Assembly: GCA_036365145.1 (NCBI GenBank)
Contig: JAEOAD010000005.1
Location: forward strand, 1,426,001 to 1,490,000
Source of the DNA: Orientallactaga sibirica
Lineage: Eukaryota; Chordata; Mammalia; Rodentia; Dipodidae
Direction: 5' to 3'
DNA length: 64,000 nt
Below are positions 10,824-22,937 of this stretch, in pieces; position 1 is the stretch's first letter; the number at the start of each line of letters is the position of its first letter. The notes under the pieces were generated by a model. The model had not been told where the DNA came from. It did not search any database and was given only the letters and a program-made list of their open reading frames with translations. The translations under genes and the position numbers were made by a program.

Positions 10824-11281
10824 TATATTTTGATTTTAACTGACTTACCTCTGATAAGGCTTTTTAAGCATTCAATTTCTGTTCCAACTAGTGATCATTT
10901 TTTTTCCATACATATATTTCATAGGTTGGTGTGAACCTACCAAATTAAATTACATTTGTAATATATTAAACTATAGCTACATTATAATTGAAAATTACTT
11001 TCTAATTATAATAATACATTAAATTGCCATAATCAAGTTCAGATGAGCCCATGATTGGCGAACAGTAACAGGACTCCATGTGAGGATTAGAGAATGGACT
11101 GAGCACATTGAAACTCCTTTTTGTGCTTAATAACTGTGCTTAATTAGTGGGCCAGTAATTAAGTTAATTTAGTTGTGGTAAGAAATAATGTTAACAATGA
11201 CATTTTCCATAACAATACTAACATAGTCAATAAAGATTTGGTACAATTACTTTCCAAGTCTTTGTATTTTCTCCGTTTTTT

Positions 11282-11475
11282 TCAAATATTTTATTTATTT
11301 TTTATTTATTTGGGAGAGAGAGAATGGGTGCACCAGGGTCTCCAGCCACTGCAAACGAACTCCAGATGCATGCGCCCCCTTGTGCATCTGCCTTTACATG
11401 GACACTGGGAAATGGAACCTGGTCCTTAAGCTTTTCTGACAAGGATCTTAATCACAGAGCCACCTCTTCCCTCGC
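11282..11475 (-). mobile_element. DIP-like SINE, reverse
   Basis: Contains tttatttatttgggagagag, 'ctccagccactgcaaacg', 'cccccttgtgcatctgcc' and a diverged start region. Confidence 0.85.
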
Positions 11476-11499
11476 CGCCTCCTGCCTGATATTTTAAAG

Positions 11500-11960
11500 G
11501 GTATTGCTGTGTACATTTTAGGGAAGGGGCTAGGGGGTGAGGGGAATCTCAGTCCCTAATTACATGGCAAGAGAGGAGATGGAGACCAGAGCCTGAGAAA
11601 AGCTTAGTGTGGGGCCCAACCAATGGATGGATACCCAGCTCTGGGCCACGCCTTTCTCAGGAGCTTTTGCTTTTAGCTAAAGAATAGTTTGCTGCTCCTG
11701 GTTTTCAGTGCATTTCTGTGCCCGTCTTCAGTCTTGGGGACTCCAAACTTTGGTTGGATTTGAGAAATGACCCTCATCTAAGCCCCTAACTCTGGAGGAG
11801 GAAGCAACATTGGGCAGTTTTGCAACACTCTTTTGTCCCTTATGTGCCACACTCCTGGACTTCAATAAATTTTCTAATCCTTTGACTCTATTCAGGGCAT
11901 CTTTGTACTCCTATGGTGGACCTTACTTTTCAAGGAGGCATGATACCCCATACCACTTAG
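11500..11960 (+). mobile_element. LTR-like segment, plus strand
   Basis: A G+C-richer block with a polyadenylation signal AATAAA near 11865 (cttcaataaattttctaat). It resembles the U3-R-U5 layout of an LTR but I do not know the family. I see no target duplication and the borders are estimates. Confidence 0.35.
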
Positions 11961-12104
11961 AGTAAGTCAGCCCGCCTGGGACTCCTCTCACGGACACTTT
12001 CTCCTGATGGCACAGCCTTAGTTAAATGTGAGCTTCCCATAACAAGGTCCATGCAATCACTGCTGCTGGGGCCCTCTGGAACTGTCTAGCTTAACTATCT
12101 AGTG

Positions 12105-12543
12105 GTTTGGGGTTCATTTTTTAGGGTGAACAAAGAATTTGATGCCTCAGGACAACCAGAAGGAAGTCCAAGGTCCAGGGAAAACACAAGTAACTGGTTT
12201 ATTGTGAACAAAAATTCCCATTGGGATGGGAGGGGTTCCAGGGCTAGTAATACGTTCTTCTGGGCTCACATCTGGGTTTTATAGGGTCACGCACTTTTCT
12301 CTCCCTCCCCTTATGGAAATGATGGCTCCAGTTCCTCGCCTTCTTATTGGTCCCTCTCATCAAGGGTGGAGGGTGTCTTCCCTTCGTGATGGGAGCAGCG
12401 AGTGTATGTGGAGTGTAAGTTTCAATTCATCTACGGGTCTGGATTGTGTCTGATATAGGGCAGCATCTTTGATCCCTCCCACCTGAATCCTGGGGGTAGA
12501 GGGAGGGGAGTCAGGTTTGTCTTCAGGAAAGTCTGTCAACAAA
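12105..12543 (-). mobile_element. LTR-like segment, minus strand
   Basis: On the minus strand the order is: a TGTTGACAG start near 12543, a CCAATAAG box near 12345-12352, a CTATAAAACC TATA box near 12277-12286, then an AATAAACC polyadenylation signal near 12197-12204. This spacing fits an LTR promoter and R region. The left end is estimated and I find no target duplication. The family is not identified. Confidence 0.5.
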
Positions 12544-12893
12544 TAATCCTTTGTCCACTTCAGTTCCCAGAGACCCCACTTTCAGTTCCTTGTGTGCCCC
12601 CCCCACCACCAGCCTGCCCTGTTGGTGCAGGAATACTCACCTGGCAGCACTGAGGCTGGGGCTTGAGTGCTTACGGAATAGGTTATATCCACTGTAGTCG
12701 TGGTGGCCGGGATCAGATGTGCACAAGGTGGCTGCATTGACATAGGCCCTCTTAGGATATCAAGCACTGGACGCCATCTCCCATCCCCATGGTCCAAGTC
12801 TTCCCTCCATGGCAATGAGTTCTGAGCAACGGTGGTAATCACAGTGCAGTAACTGATTTTCTGCACCTTTCCAGGCTCATCCCCTGTGATGGT
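12544..12893. other. Unassigned block inside LTR cluster
   Basis: A relatively G+C-rich block between two LTR-like segments. A minus-strand frame is open across it (12582-13052) but shows no retroviral motif that I can identify. It could be remnant internal retroviral sequence or unrelated. Confidence 0.3.
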
Positions 12894-13215
12894 TTGATTC
12901 AGACATCCTCCATAAACTCCTGTTTGAATGCTAAGTCCCGAGGTGGAGGCAATTTGGGAATTGAAGGCTCCTGGTGGTTGTGTAGTGTTGAGAGTGGGCT
13001 TATGGGTGTTATAGCCAGCTTCTTCATGCTTGTGTTTGTCACACATGTCCATCTGATGTTAGCCAGGAGGTAATGTGCAGCCTCTGCTCATGCCACATTT
13101 TACCCTGCCATCATGAAGCTTTGCCACAAATCTGTAAGCCTGTAAAATAAACAGCTTTCCTTCCATCAGCCCTTATGGTTGGGCGGTTTGTGCCTTGGGA
13201 TTTTCCCCATGCACA
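12894..13215 (+). mobile_element. LTR-like element (MaLR/ERVL type)
   Basis: Starts TGTGATGGTTTGATTCAGAC and contains 'tccataaactcctg', 'gcaatttgggaattg', 'tatgggtgttatagccagct', 'tgccatcatgaagcttt', then 'gtaagcctgtaaaataaac' with a polyadenylation-like signal. This is the pattern of LTRs beginning TGTGRTGGTTTGA. The 3' border is uncertain. Confidence 0.6.
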
Positions 13216-13339
13216 GGCCTCCTCAGATCCAGTCCCAGGCTTTGCTACCATATCCACCACCATGTGATTGGTCTTCCCAAACCCATCTTTGGTTCTACCA
13301 TGGCCCATGTTGGTTATCAAGTGATATGGAAAATCTTTT

Positions 13340-13745
13340 TAACCTGCAGAGAAGGGAACACATGTCTATTCACCCCAGATAGGGCACAGATTATAAACCA
13401 AAATATGATTCCACCAAAACTATTTTTGGTGATCAAGTGAGTTTATTGGGGTGACTTACAGGAGCAAGATGGCTACATCACTAGAAAGCTCCTCTAGCAC
13501 AGGTGATGATGACTGCTGGATGCCACGTCTCTGGAGTGTCCTGTACCACCTGCAGGCTGCTCAGCTGGCTGGAGAGCCTGAAGCACACTGCATGACTGGC
13601 AGGCAGCTCAAGTGGAGACTCTCTTCCTAAGCAGTTGTTTTCCCTTTATATAACCTTAGAGCTGGTCTTGTAACTTTTTTTTTTCTCCCGATTTGTTGAA
13701 TTTCTGAGTCTCCTGAGCATCCTTCCTTCCCCTAGGAAAGAATGT
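13340..13745 (-). mobile_element. LTR-like segment, minus strand
   Basis: On the minus strand a TATATAAAG box near 13656-13664 precedes a CCAATAAAC signal near 13441-13450 by about 210 bp. That fits an LTR promoter and polyadenylation pair. The ends are not defined. Confidence 0.35.
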
Positions 13746-13749
13746 TTCA

Positions 13750-15650
13750 ATTCTGAGGAAATTCCTACACAACAGTCAACAAAACACAGACATTCTGGCG
13801 CCAGTGTGCAAGGTAAATAACTTTGTTTGCAATGGAATAGACACATCAAGAATGAGGGTTAATTCTTCCACAGGTAAATGAAAGCCGACCATTTTAACCA
13901 TGAAATATCAGAGTAAGTTCTAGTAAGATCTAGGGTACCAAATATGTAATAAATAGCATGTGGCCTATCATAAGTGTTAATGGATCAGTAAGATTACCAT
14001 TATTTTGTATTTGGTGCCATTATGTTTAAGATGTGGTGAATGACCATTCATAGAGAGTTCCTTACATATTCCAATTTTCTTTTCTTTTCTTTTTTCTTTC
14101 CTTTTTTTTTTTTTTTTTTTTTTTTTTTTGCAATACCCTGATTAGAAAACTGGTCTGTGAACTTCACTGATTTATTGGCTCCAGAAAGGGTGATAGGATG
14201 AATACCCCCTCCATGTGATTTTTCTTGATACTTTAGGGATTTTAAGCTGATTGCAAGTCATTATATCAAAGACATTAGCTTTTAATTCAGTGGTTCTGTA
14301 TGTGCCAAGTTCTAAATGTATAAAGGAACATGGTCTTGAAATAAGGAGTCCTTGCTTAGGACTATCTACTTTGTATGGAAATGAGTGCACTTAAGGACTG
14401 AGCAACCTAACTATTTTTCTTTCCATGCATAAAAGGAAGGAAATGAGTACCAGCAGTGATAGCATGCTCAGCCATCTTGTTTACTATTTTACCTGCATTT
14501 TCTAACAGACGCCAAACAGCAAAGAATTTAGGCATAGTTTTAGAGATTATCTTAAAATTCTTCTCATTAATAAAACAGAATCCATCTGTACATAATATAA
14601 TGTTCGAGGCATAGTTACTTTATAGAGCAATTTTGTTAGGATTTAATTTTATTCGAATCTTCAATGTGCCTTGAAGCTTTGTGGTTTCTCCTCTGTGTAT
14701 TTCCAGTTCATATGCATTCCTTTCATAAGCTACTGTGTAAGCCATTGTAGAAATAAGTTAGACTATGCATTTTCAAACTGCATAGGATAATGGCTATCCA
14801 GCTAGGACAATAAGTCTTTTTTTAATAGATAAACTCACTTTATTCATGTTTGTCAAAGTTTAATGGCAAAAGCACCAGCCTTTAAAATAATGCTGCTCTG
14901 TAGGGAATTTCTTTACAGCAGAATCATCATAATCACTGGTTAGGGCAGGCATTGATACTCAGAATATCAGAAAGGGTATTCATTCATTTTCTGAAAAAAT
15001 CAGGAGAAGTAAAAAAGGAAGGATGCATCTCACTAAACATGTTTAGTTGATTATTTCTTTTTTTCTTAGATAATTGATAAATCATGAAATTTGTAATTGG
15101 AACCATTGCAAATACTCAGGGAAGTAATTTTGTAATACATCATAGTGTATAATGTCATATGACATCAGAACCTATAATTTATTGTCATGGGTTCACAACA
15201 AAAATTAAGTTAAAAAATTTAAGTTTGTAGTCCAGGAGCTCACCATGAGAGCTAGCAGAGATGGGTCCAAACTGGCATCTTGGCTCCAGTTCTCATACTT
15301 TACTGCTGTGATGAACTGCAAGAACTTGGAAAAAGAATTTTGTGTTGATCCTAAGCCTAGTTAAGCAACCTTTAATGTAGACAGTAGAATTAATATAGTT
15401 TATAAATTTTATGAAATGGTACTATAAGTTAAAAAGTAACTACAGAGAGCATATACAGGAATTTTTTTAGTATCATCAGATAGATTTGGTTAAATGCAAA
15501 CAATTGTTCACTGCTCCAAATCAAGAAAACTATATAATTCTTTTAACAGAGATATGGTCTAAGAGAAAGTACAAAGTAAAAAAAAATGACAAAAACAATC
15601 TAAATATTCTATAAATTTATAAGTCGATTAATTTTTTATTGTAAAACACA
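13750..15650. other. AT-rich sequence with a long T run
   Basis: Nothing recognised except an uninterrupted T run at 14102-14129 after a CT-rich lead. The T run may be the reversed tail of a retroinsertion, but no body can be identified after it. Confidence 0.45.
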
Positions 15651-15654
15651 TAAA

Positions 15655-16495
15655 GTACTTGGGGAAAGTGGCCAACAAAAGTCTGAGCAACCAGAGGTCT
15701 AAGCTACTCAGAAGCAAACACTCTGATAGGATGTACACACCAGGGCAATAGTGGCACTAGGCCTTGGTGGGTAATCGATAGCTTTATGATTAGCTAAGAG
15801 ATCTGCTCAGTATAAAGGAACCCATGTCTGGAATTGGGAACCAGATCAGAATCCTATGGAGGCAAACATTATGTTCTCCAGTGCCAAGCTCTCACTAGTT
15901 TTTTGGCTAAAAGAAGAGCTACATACATTAAATTCTCCCTAAACTACTAATTCTTATCCCATTTAAACTACGCTGATTTCACTCTCTTTTGTAGAATCTG
16001 TTCTTATTTTTCAAAAGGTAGTGAGACAGGAGGAGACAAGCTACCCCTCACACTTCAGCCAAGCCACTAAAACCACAGAGGAATGGGGAGATGGACAAGA
16101 GCACTGCTTCCATGCTGAACCTGACAATCAGTACCAGGGTGAAGGAGACAGACCCTGAGGATACTCAAGACTCATTAAAGCAGAGATCCAGAGGCTCCCA
16201 AGTCTACTGAAGCAGACTTAAAACATACCATGGCTTAGGGAATTCTGCTGAAGAAAGGGTAAAAGAATGTAAGAGCCATAGGCTGAGATAGTATGCACAG
16301 AGGCATTGCCTCCCCCCAAATCTGACTGCTGCTCTCACAACATATGAGCCACAACCCCATGGGGAATACCTGTAACCTCACAGAGGAGGGGTCCCAAGGG
16401 AATGGGGGCACAGATGAGGGAAAAGAGGGTACTAACACATGATGTAGCCATATAAAATATGTTGTTAATAATAATAAAAAAAGAAAATAAGAAAA
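15655..16495 (+). mobile_element. L1 3' UTR, long copy with poly-A
   Basis: Collinear with the copy at 59.7-60.6 kb. Shared landmarks in order are 'gtctaagctactcagaag', 'agatctgctcagtataaa', 'agagcactgcttccatgc', 'cttagggaattctgctga', 'gcacagaggcattgcctc', 'accccatggggaatacct', then a TAATAATAATAAAAAAAG tail. The last 250 bp also match the sequence next to ORF2 at 33.2-33.4 kb (reverse), which identifies it as an L1 3' UTR. It is 5' truncated and has no ORF2. Confidence 0.8.
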
Positions 16496-16504
16496 AGGAA
16501 AAAT

Positions 16505-18570
16505 ACATTGATTTTTAAAATTACTTCACACAACAGAAAGATCTGGGGTCAAGGGAAAGATTAGTACATAGAGACTTGTTCACCAATGTCACCAAATTCA
16601 TTAAAACATTAAAAATCCCAGAAGCCAGCATTCCAAAGCACTCATCCACCTCCAGGCTCTGGTTCTTGTATTCTTTTCCCTCCCTAAGATGAGGCTTTGG
16701 GAAGTCTTTCTTCACTGCTCTGGATCATCTCTGTGAGACATAAGATTATAAAACAAAAACAACAACAAAAAAAAAAACACCTTATTTTAATACCTGGGGT
16801 AATACAGCCTTCAAAGGCTACTTGTACAAAGTTGTATAAAACCCCAAGACACTATCACCTTGCTCAAACTTTGTATTCTTTTCCTTGGCCATAAGGATCT
16901 CAGCTACTAATGAGCGGTTGGAGACAGATTGCAGCTGAAGTTACTTTGTCCAAGAGCTGAGCAGAGTGCAACACAGGTCACAGCTTCTCCCACAAAGCCC
17001 ATCCCAAGGAGCACATCCATGGCCCGCTTCCTTTACTGAGTTCTTGCTAGACCCTCTGCAACCCCTCAGGAGAGCTGTGGGTACTGGTGAGTCACTTGTC
17101 CCACAATCCCCAGAACTTTACACATATTGTTAGTAATCTAAGCTGTGCTTTAGTGTGTGATGGCATAAAATTTCTGACAGTATCAAGTAATTAGCTTAGA
17201 GCAATTTGAATGGGTATTTCCAAGTTCTTTTGGCTTTTCCAAAGCATGGGCTTGCATCCACGTGACAACGCTAACACAGGGACTCTTTAAGGACTTGACC
17301 AGTGTTAGTTAATTTTTCAATGTAATTTTTTTTCAGTATTTACTTTTTATTTTTAATACTAAGGTTTAACATTGATAGAACATTTATGGACATTTCAAAA
17401 GTGATTCAATTAGTCTAACACCAAAGATTATTTATAACTTCTGTAAAGAATCATGAAATGAATAAGAGATTTCTTGAGTCATAAATATGACATTTACTCA
17501 TCTCTTGGAGACCTAGGGCCTATACTAGTAGAACTATTAATGAATTTGAACCTAAAAATATCCTCTTTTCCACTTTCATGTGGAATATCATATACCAGAG
17601 GTCATATGTTGGTATAAACTTAGTATTTGTAATTGGATAAAGGTTATTTCATTGTATTTATTTATTGTACTAAGGTTCATGGAGGGTTTGGATCACAGAT
17701 CCCAGTTCAGAGTGCCTGAGATTATCATTAATGTAAAACATTTTAGGGAACATTAGTGCATCTCTAGGCTTTAAGTTCTGTGTATTTGATAAAGTTATCA
17801 ACAGTTTCAAATTTGTAGTTATTGGCATTAAAATAACTTAATATATGCAGGGCCTTTCAAAGTATCATAAGGGCAAAGCAAACACACAATAATTCAAAAA
17901 CTTACTATTATCATTATTGATATTTATTATTTATTTTCAATATTAAAATATATCTAATTATGTCCCTTTAAAATATTTTCTAACTAAAATTATACTTCTA
18001 GTTCTAAATATTTCAGAATTAAGATGCCAAATTAAATGCGGTGTGGCTTGTCTTCAATTTTCTTCTTTCTTTTGTAAATGATCAGATGACTGGGATGTAT
18101 CTAAATGTGCATTAAGACTTTGGAAACAAGAGAAAAGCATAAAAAGAAACTAAGTAATTGGACTGACTGGCCAGGGGTATTTATCTTTCCTGGTAAAAGG
18201 CTTTTTATTCAGTAAACATTAGATCTTAATTGCAGCCCTATCAGCAGTGATTTATGGCTCTTAAAGATTACCTAAACTCCAGAGTTTGTATTTCCAAGAA
18301 AACTGATAAAGGCAGTGATGAAATTATACTCTGAGTGACATTTAGCTTGTTGTAAGTTTGAGCAGACACAGAATAAATCAACATGTCATCATTCACTCCT
18401 GTAAGAAGTCAAAACTGATCATTTGTTTGTACTTTCAATTCACCAGGGAGGAAATCATGGCAGGAAATGTAAATGGAGCCCCTCATCCCATAAAGTCAGC
18501 CTTCAGAAGACCAAGGAAACCAAAAAGCAGATGTATTGATTTAAAAATTAAATATTCACACATATATATT
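16505..18570. other. AT-rich sequence, nothing recognised
   Basis: About 2 kb without a repeat or gene that I can name, apart from a short A/CAA-rich run at about 16756-16780. Confidence 0.45.
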
Positions 18571-18577
18571 TACATAT

Positions 18578-18939
18578 TGTGGTAGTTTGAATATATGGAC
18601 CCCAATATATTCAGTGTTTTATTAGTTTATAGTTTGCATCTGCAGCCACCTTGCTGGAGGCAATGTCAGTGGGCGGATCTTAAGGTGTGATGGTGGGTTT
18701 GAGATTCCATTACAAAGATATGCAAAGTGTGCCTAGTGGGAGTTGCTGAAGTGTGCTGTGCTATGCTGTGTAGCTGGTGGCTTTTTCTCTCTCTGCTTGG
18801 CCCTGTGAAGGCAGGCCAGCTTCTTCTGCCATTATGGAACTTCCCCTGGATCTGTAAGCTTCAATAAATAATATCCCTTCCTCCATAACTGTGCCTGGTC
18901 TGGAAGTTCATCTCAGCGAACCTGAAGCTGTCTGCTACA
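18578..18939 (+). mobile_element. Solo LTR (MaLR/ERVL type) with exact 5-bp target duplication
   Basis: A 362-bp LTR starting TGTGGTAGTTTGAATATATG and ending ctgaagctgtctgctaca. It has TG...CA ends and exact flanking catat (18573-18577 and 18940-18944). The polyadenylation region ttcaataaataatatccc lies near 18860-18880. A second member of the family lies reversed at 33748-34123. No internal region is left. Confidence 0.92.
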
Positions 18940-18944
18940 CATAT

Positions 18945-19710
18945 GAATATATGCACATATGTGTATATGATAGTGGCTGGAGGGTTAGAAGTCTTCTGCT
19001 AGAAATATGATTTAAACTTATATCAAGTCTAAGAATGAGTCAGAGATTCAAGTATTTAAAGACTTGTTCTCTATGTTTTAGAGGGAAACTCTAAGACTTG
19101 CTGTATGAAGACAAATTTGCCTGGAGAAAAATATATTCATATAATAATTTAGTTTTGAATCACCATTTTTCTTTCAGTTTCATTATTGTAAATTTGATGT
19201 ATCTAAATGAAATATACTTTTCTTCCTTGGGAGAAATCCACACATGCACTAACCTAACTGTATAGTGGCCTGTGAGTGGGCTCAGGGTTTTATATTTTCC
19301 TCCTCTTTGTTTGATTGTCATTTGAACTGTTTAGGAACAACCACGCTGTACTCTGAGGAGACTTTTACTGATTGAGGCATGGCAAAAGCTAGGTAAAAGA
19401 CCATAAGTATAAAATGATGGTTGTAAAACCCGAGAGCTACAAATCACATAGGAAACTTTTATAAATTTGTTTCGCTAGGCTGCTCCTTAGATCAAATAAG
19501 TTGTAATTTTTGAAGTGTAACCCTCAAAGTTCAGATGTTAATGGTTTCATAACTGATTTTAATATGTAGCTAAAGTGGACAACCATTTTCTAGTCTTAAG
19601 GCTTCTACTACAAAATTTTATTAGAGATTTTTGTATTCCCAGTAAATGGTACTTTCTATATAGAAGAGCAGAACATCACAGAAGGATTTATGAATCATTT
19701 TTATAGGTAA
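18945..19710. other. AT-rich sequence, nothing recognised
   Basis: No repeat or coding feature identified. Confidence 0.4.
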
Positions 19711-19714
19711 AATA

Positions 19715-19880
19715 TGACTGAACTAGCCAAGAAAGTGGAATCAATCCAAATTTTAGTAAATTGATGAATAAACAAAATGAGGTACAGCCATATAACAGAA
19801 TAACATTTGCCAATAAACCAATCGTGAAGTACTGATATGTGCCACAATGTAAGTGGGCTTTCAACACATTATGGTAGTGT
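19715..19880 (+). mobile_element. Old L1 ORF2 3' fragment
   Basis: Matches the pattern of an old L1 near the ORF2 end: 'gatgaataaacaaaatgagg', 'tacagccatataacagaata' and 'gaagtactgatatgtgcc'. It is strongly diverged, so it predates the young L1 copies here. Confidence 0.55.
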
Positions 19881-19884
19881 GGTA

Positions 19885-20165
19885 GTTTCACCCAACTGGA
19901 AGAAGCTCATGGGTAGGGGGAGGTTTGATTTCAGCTTATAGTCATGACGTGGTTCCACCGTGGCAGGGAACCCGGGGTAGAGCAGAGTTGGAGCCTCACA
20001 TCTTGTCACAACAGCAACAAGAGTTAGCAACTCGTGAGCACCCAGTGGCCTGGATTAAGAAACCTCAAGTTTCCTCCCAAAAGTTTCATTTTCCAAAGTC
20101 TCCACCAGCTGGGGATTGAATATGAGGCTTAACCATAAACACCCTGTGTAGACATGTCACATTCA
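19885..20165 (-). mobile_element. LTR-like fragment, reverse
   Basis: Contains 'ccgtggcagggaaccc', 'ttggagcctcacatcttg', 'caccagctggggattgaa' and 'atgtcacattcaaagcat'. These resemble a decayed reversed ERVL/MaLR LTR-like repeat of rodents, related by eye to the fragment at 44.3 kb. Borders and family are tentative. Confidence 0.4.
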
Positions 20166-20447
20166 AAGCATTACATTAATGAAGGAAACTAATTGTCTCA
20201 TTCATAGTCAATCTCCACAAAAAGGAAAGCTTTAGGGATAAACAGTGGATTGTGGTCACCTAGTCCTATACGTGGAAAGGGAACGTCTAGGGAGGGGTAC
20301 ACGTGTTAATGATAATTTTGAGTAATAAAATATTCTAAACATTTATTTTATTAATCACTTCAAATTATATAAAATTGTTAAACTCATTTAATTATACATT
20401 TCAAATAGGTATAGTTTATATATCTAAATTATACTTCAGAAATATTT

Positions 20448-20652
20448 ATTTTTATTTTTATTTATTTATTAGAGACAGAAAGAGAGAGAAGGAGAGTGAG
20501 AATGGACATGCCAGGGCCTCCAGCCATTGCAAACGAACTCCAGACACGTGTGCCCCCTTGTGCATCTGACTTACGTGGGACCTGGAGAATCAAACCAGGA
20601 TCCTGAGGCTTCACAGGCATGAGCCTTAACTGCTAAGCCATCTCTCCAGCCC
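20448..20652 (-). mobile_element. DIP-like SINE, reverse, full length
   Basis: Reversed full-length copy flanked by an exact 11-bp target duplication cagaaatattt (20437-20447 and 20653-20663). The body shows 'gagaatggacatgccagg', 'gcaaacgaactccagaca' and 'aagccatctctccagccc'. Confidence 0.93.
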
Positions 20653-20663
20653 CAGAAATATTT

Positions 20664-21733
20664 TTAAATGATTAATGCTCTATGATTTCCAGAGATTTTA
20701 TTGATACAAATAAAATATTCATATAAACATAAACATGATATTTTCCTAGTCAATAGAGTATAATCTTCAGTTAAATGAAGCATATTTTAAACAGAAGACT
20801 TTCATATTTTTAATTTGGATTTAAGTTTAACTTATTGCTTTTATAGAACTGTAAGAACATTTCAGTCATGTTTTTCACATTTTAAAAATTGAGTAGTAAA
20901 AGTAGGAGTCAAGGATAGTAATATCATGTAAACAAATTACAAGTTATATGATCATTATAAAATATTCTTGTAACTCTGATGCAAAATGATCCTGATAATA
21001 TGATATATTATAGCAATATGACTAAAGATGCATATTTAAAATTGTACTTTATCTTTCTATTTAATCATTTTATGACATGACTATACCAAATCTACATTTA
21101 AGTTATGGTATATAAATTCATAGGATACATAATACTATTAGTTGTTCAAACATGAAAAGTCAAAACCGATTCCTGAGGACACAAACAATATTTACAGATT
21201 CAGTTATTAACTGCTCATTCATTTATTCTTGCATCACTTTCAAAAATGTGGGTAAGACTTATCCAAGATTTCTTTATCTGAACATAAATACAAATGGAAG
21301 GCACTGAACTTTATGGGAGGTGTATAAACTACATAAAGACTGAAATCTAAGACTCTTGTCTTTATGGAATCAAATGGAATAAAGCAGCAATAGCTATAAT
21401 AAAAATTGATAAATAAGCTTAACTAGGGAAACTCAATGTCCTACAGGTGAACTGAAACCTGAATGATATTGAAAACTAACACTAGCCTGCTATGTTGATT
21501 CAATGGGAGAGAATTAATAAAAAGATAAGGGAGGAGCTATAGATGTTGACTACAGAGTAATTTGTGCTTTCTCTTTGTTTTGTTTTTAGCTTTTGTCATG
21601 GAAAATTATTTCAGATAATGAAACTAGTATCAAGGAAATGAATTCTCAAATGTCATATGGAGGAAATTGTTCATGACTTTTTTGAACTGAAGTTTCTGAG
21701 TACATTCAAATTCATATACAGCAATATTAAATG
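20664..21733. other. AT-rich sequence, nothing recognised
   Basis: About 1 kb of strongly A+T-rich sequence with no identified repeat or gene. Confidence 0.45.
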
Positions 21734-21795
21734 ATTATGAAGATAACAGACTATATACATATATATATATGTATATAGTCTGTTATCTTCATAAT
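21734..21795. repeat. 62-bp perfect AT-rich palindrome
   Basis: Both arms (31 bp each) are exact reverse complements with no spacer: attatgaagataacagact on the left and agtctgttatcttcataat on the right, with an alternating AT core. Pairing stops at both ends (21733 against 21796 does not pair). It is not a recognised transposon end pair. Such palindromes can extrude as cruciforms. Confidence 0.97.
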
Positions 21796-22220
21796 ATATA
21801 TATAAATATGGAGAGAGAAGTTTAGTGACCTCTAAGAATATGGTTTATTTGAAAAGCTAGAGCAGTGATGAGTTTGAATGCCATATTACATGTACTTATA
21901 TTTACGATTCTTTGGGCCATGGTATTCCAAGTTCCAATTTTGATTTCAGATACCGGATAATAATTCTTTAAGTAAATGTTTTCATTCTTCTTTAAAAAAT
22001 TAATTTTTAAGAACAGTTATTAAAATTAATACCTATAAAGTTTGCACTCTACTTTTACATCACATTCAGGCTCAAGCCCAAGAAAAATATTGATAATTCA
22101 CCTTTCATTTGGGTTAAGTGGTTAAATACTTTTAAAATTAATATTTAACTTAAAGGATCAGAAATTTTTGTCCCATAGAAATAAACTATGTGGCTGAGTA
22201 CATGTGTAAGAGAGAATAAA
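21796..22220. other. AT-rich sequence, nothing recognised
   Basis: No identified features. Confidence 0.4.
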
Positions 22221-22224
22221 CATT

Positions 22225-22500
22225 GTGTGCATGTGTTCTGGGACAGATTACAGGGAGAAAAATTAGGCTTGAACTATTAGTGGAAGTTAATGGATCCCTA
22301 TGTTACAAGTTTCCCTCCTGTAAAGAGGACAAACCCCACAATCCCATAGGGAAGACCTGCAGCTCCACTGAGGAGGGTCTCCAGCAGGAAGGGGCCAGGG
22401 ATGAGGGAAAAGAAGGTGACAACACATGATCTATCCATACAAAATATGTTGTTAATAATAATAGTAACAAGAGGACGAAGAAGCAAAATGATGATAAAAT
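22225..22500 (+). mobile_element. L1 3' UTR end
   Basis: Shares with the copy at 16.2-16.5 kb the segments 'ccccacaatcccataggga', 'cagctccactgaggaggg', 'gatgagggaaaagaaggt', 'caacacatgatctatcca' and 'aaatatgttgttaataata'. It is a 5'-truncated terminal fragment. Confidence 0.8.
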
Positions 22501-22871
22501 ACTATAAGTATTATTGAATTATTATAAGTGCTCAATGAGGTAATACAAAATGTTTTGTAGTAGAGAATATAGTTTACATTAAAGTTTGAGTACAGTTTAA
22601 CTATTAAATAGTTTAAATTATTAATAATTACTAAGAAAAGAATATTGCCTTATTGTTATTTTATTCCCAGAATAATTTAGAGACTTTTTAGGCATATGTA
22701 TTATTAATTGCTTATTTCAACCTAATTAGCATACACATTATACAAATAATAAAGCAAACCCTAGCAGAAGACAGATAATTTTGTAAATACTATTCAAGTT
22801 GGCTCTACATTATCTGATGTAATCTCTAATTAGTTGTATGTTAAGGACTTCCTTACTTTACATTGCATTTC
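22501..22871. other. AT-rich sequence, nothing recognised
   Basis: No identified features. Confidence 0.4.
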
Positions 22872-22937
22872 TTGAGGCATAAGTTTAATCTTAAAAATAT
22901 ATCGTTTAGATTTGTGCATTTTGGCTGTTTTAAAAAT
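22872..22937 (+). repeat. 66-bp exact direct repeat, copy 1
   Basis: Identical over 66 bp to 23841-23906. It begins ttgaggcataagtttaatct and ends ttggctgttttaaaaat. Flanking sequence does not match beyond the repeat. It is not a known transposon by eye. Confidence 0.97.

Noticed and set aside
12582..13052. 156-codon open frame on the minus strand
   Set aside because: It runs across an LTR-like element into unassigned sequence and shows no conserved protein motif. Composition and repeat overlap explain it better than a gene.
14102..14129. Reversed processed pseudogene suggested by a 28-base T run
   Set aside because: The sequence after the T run shows no polyadenylation signal in reverse, no identifiable body and no target duplication.
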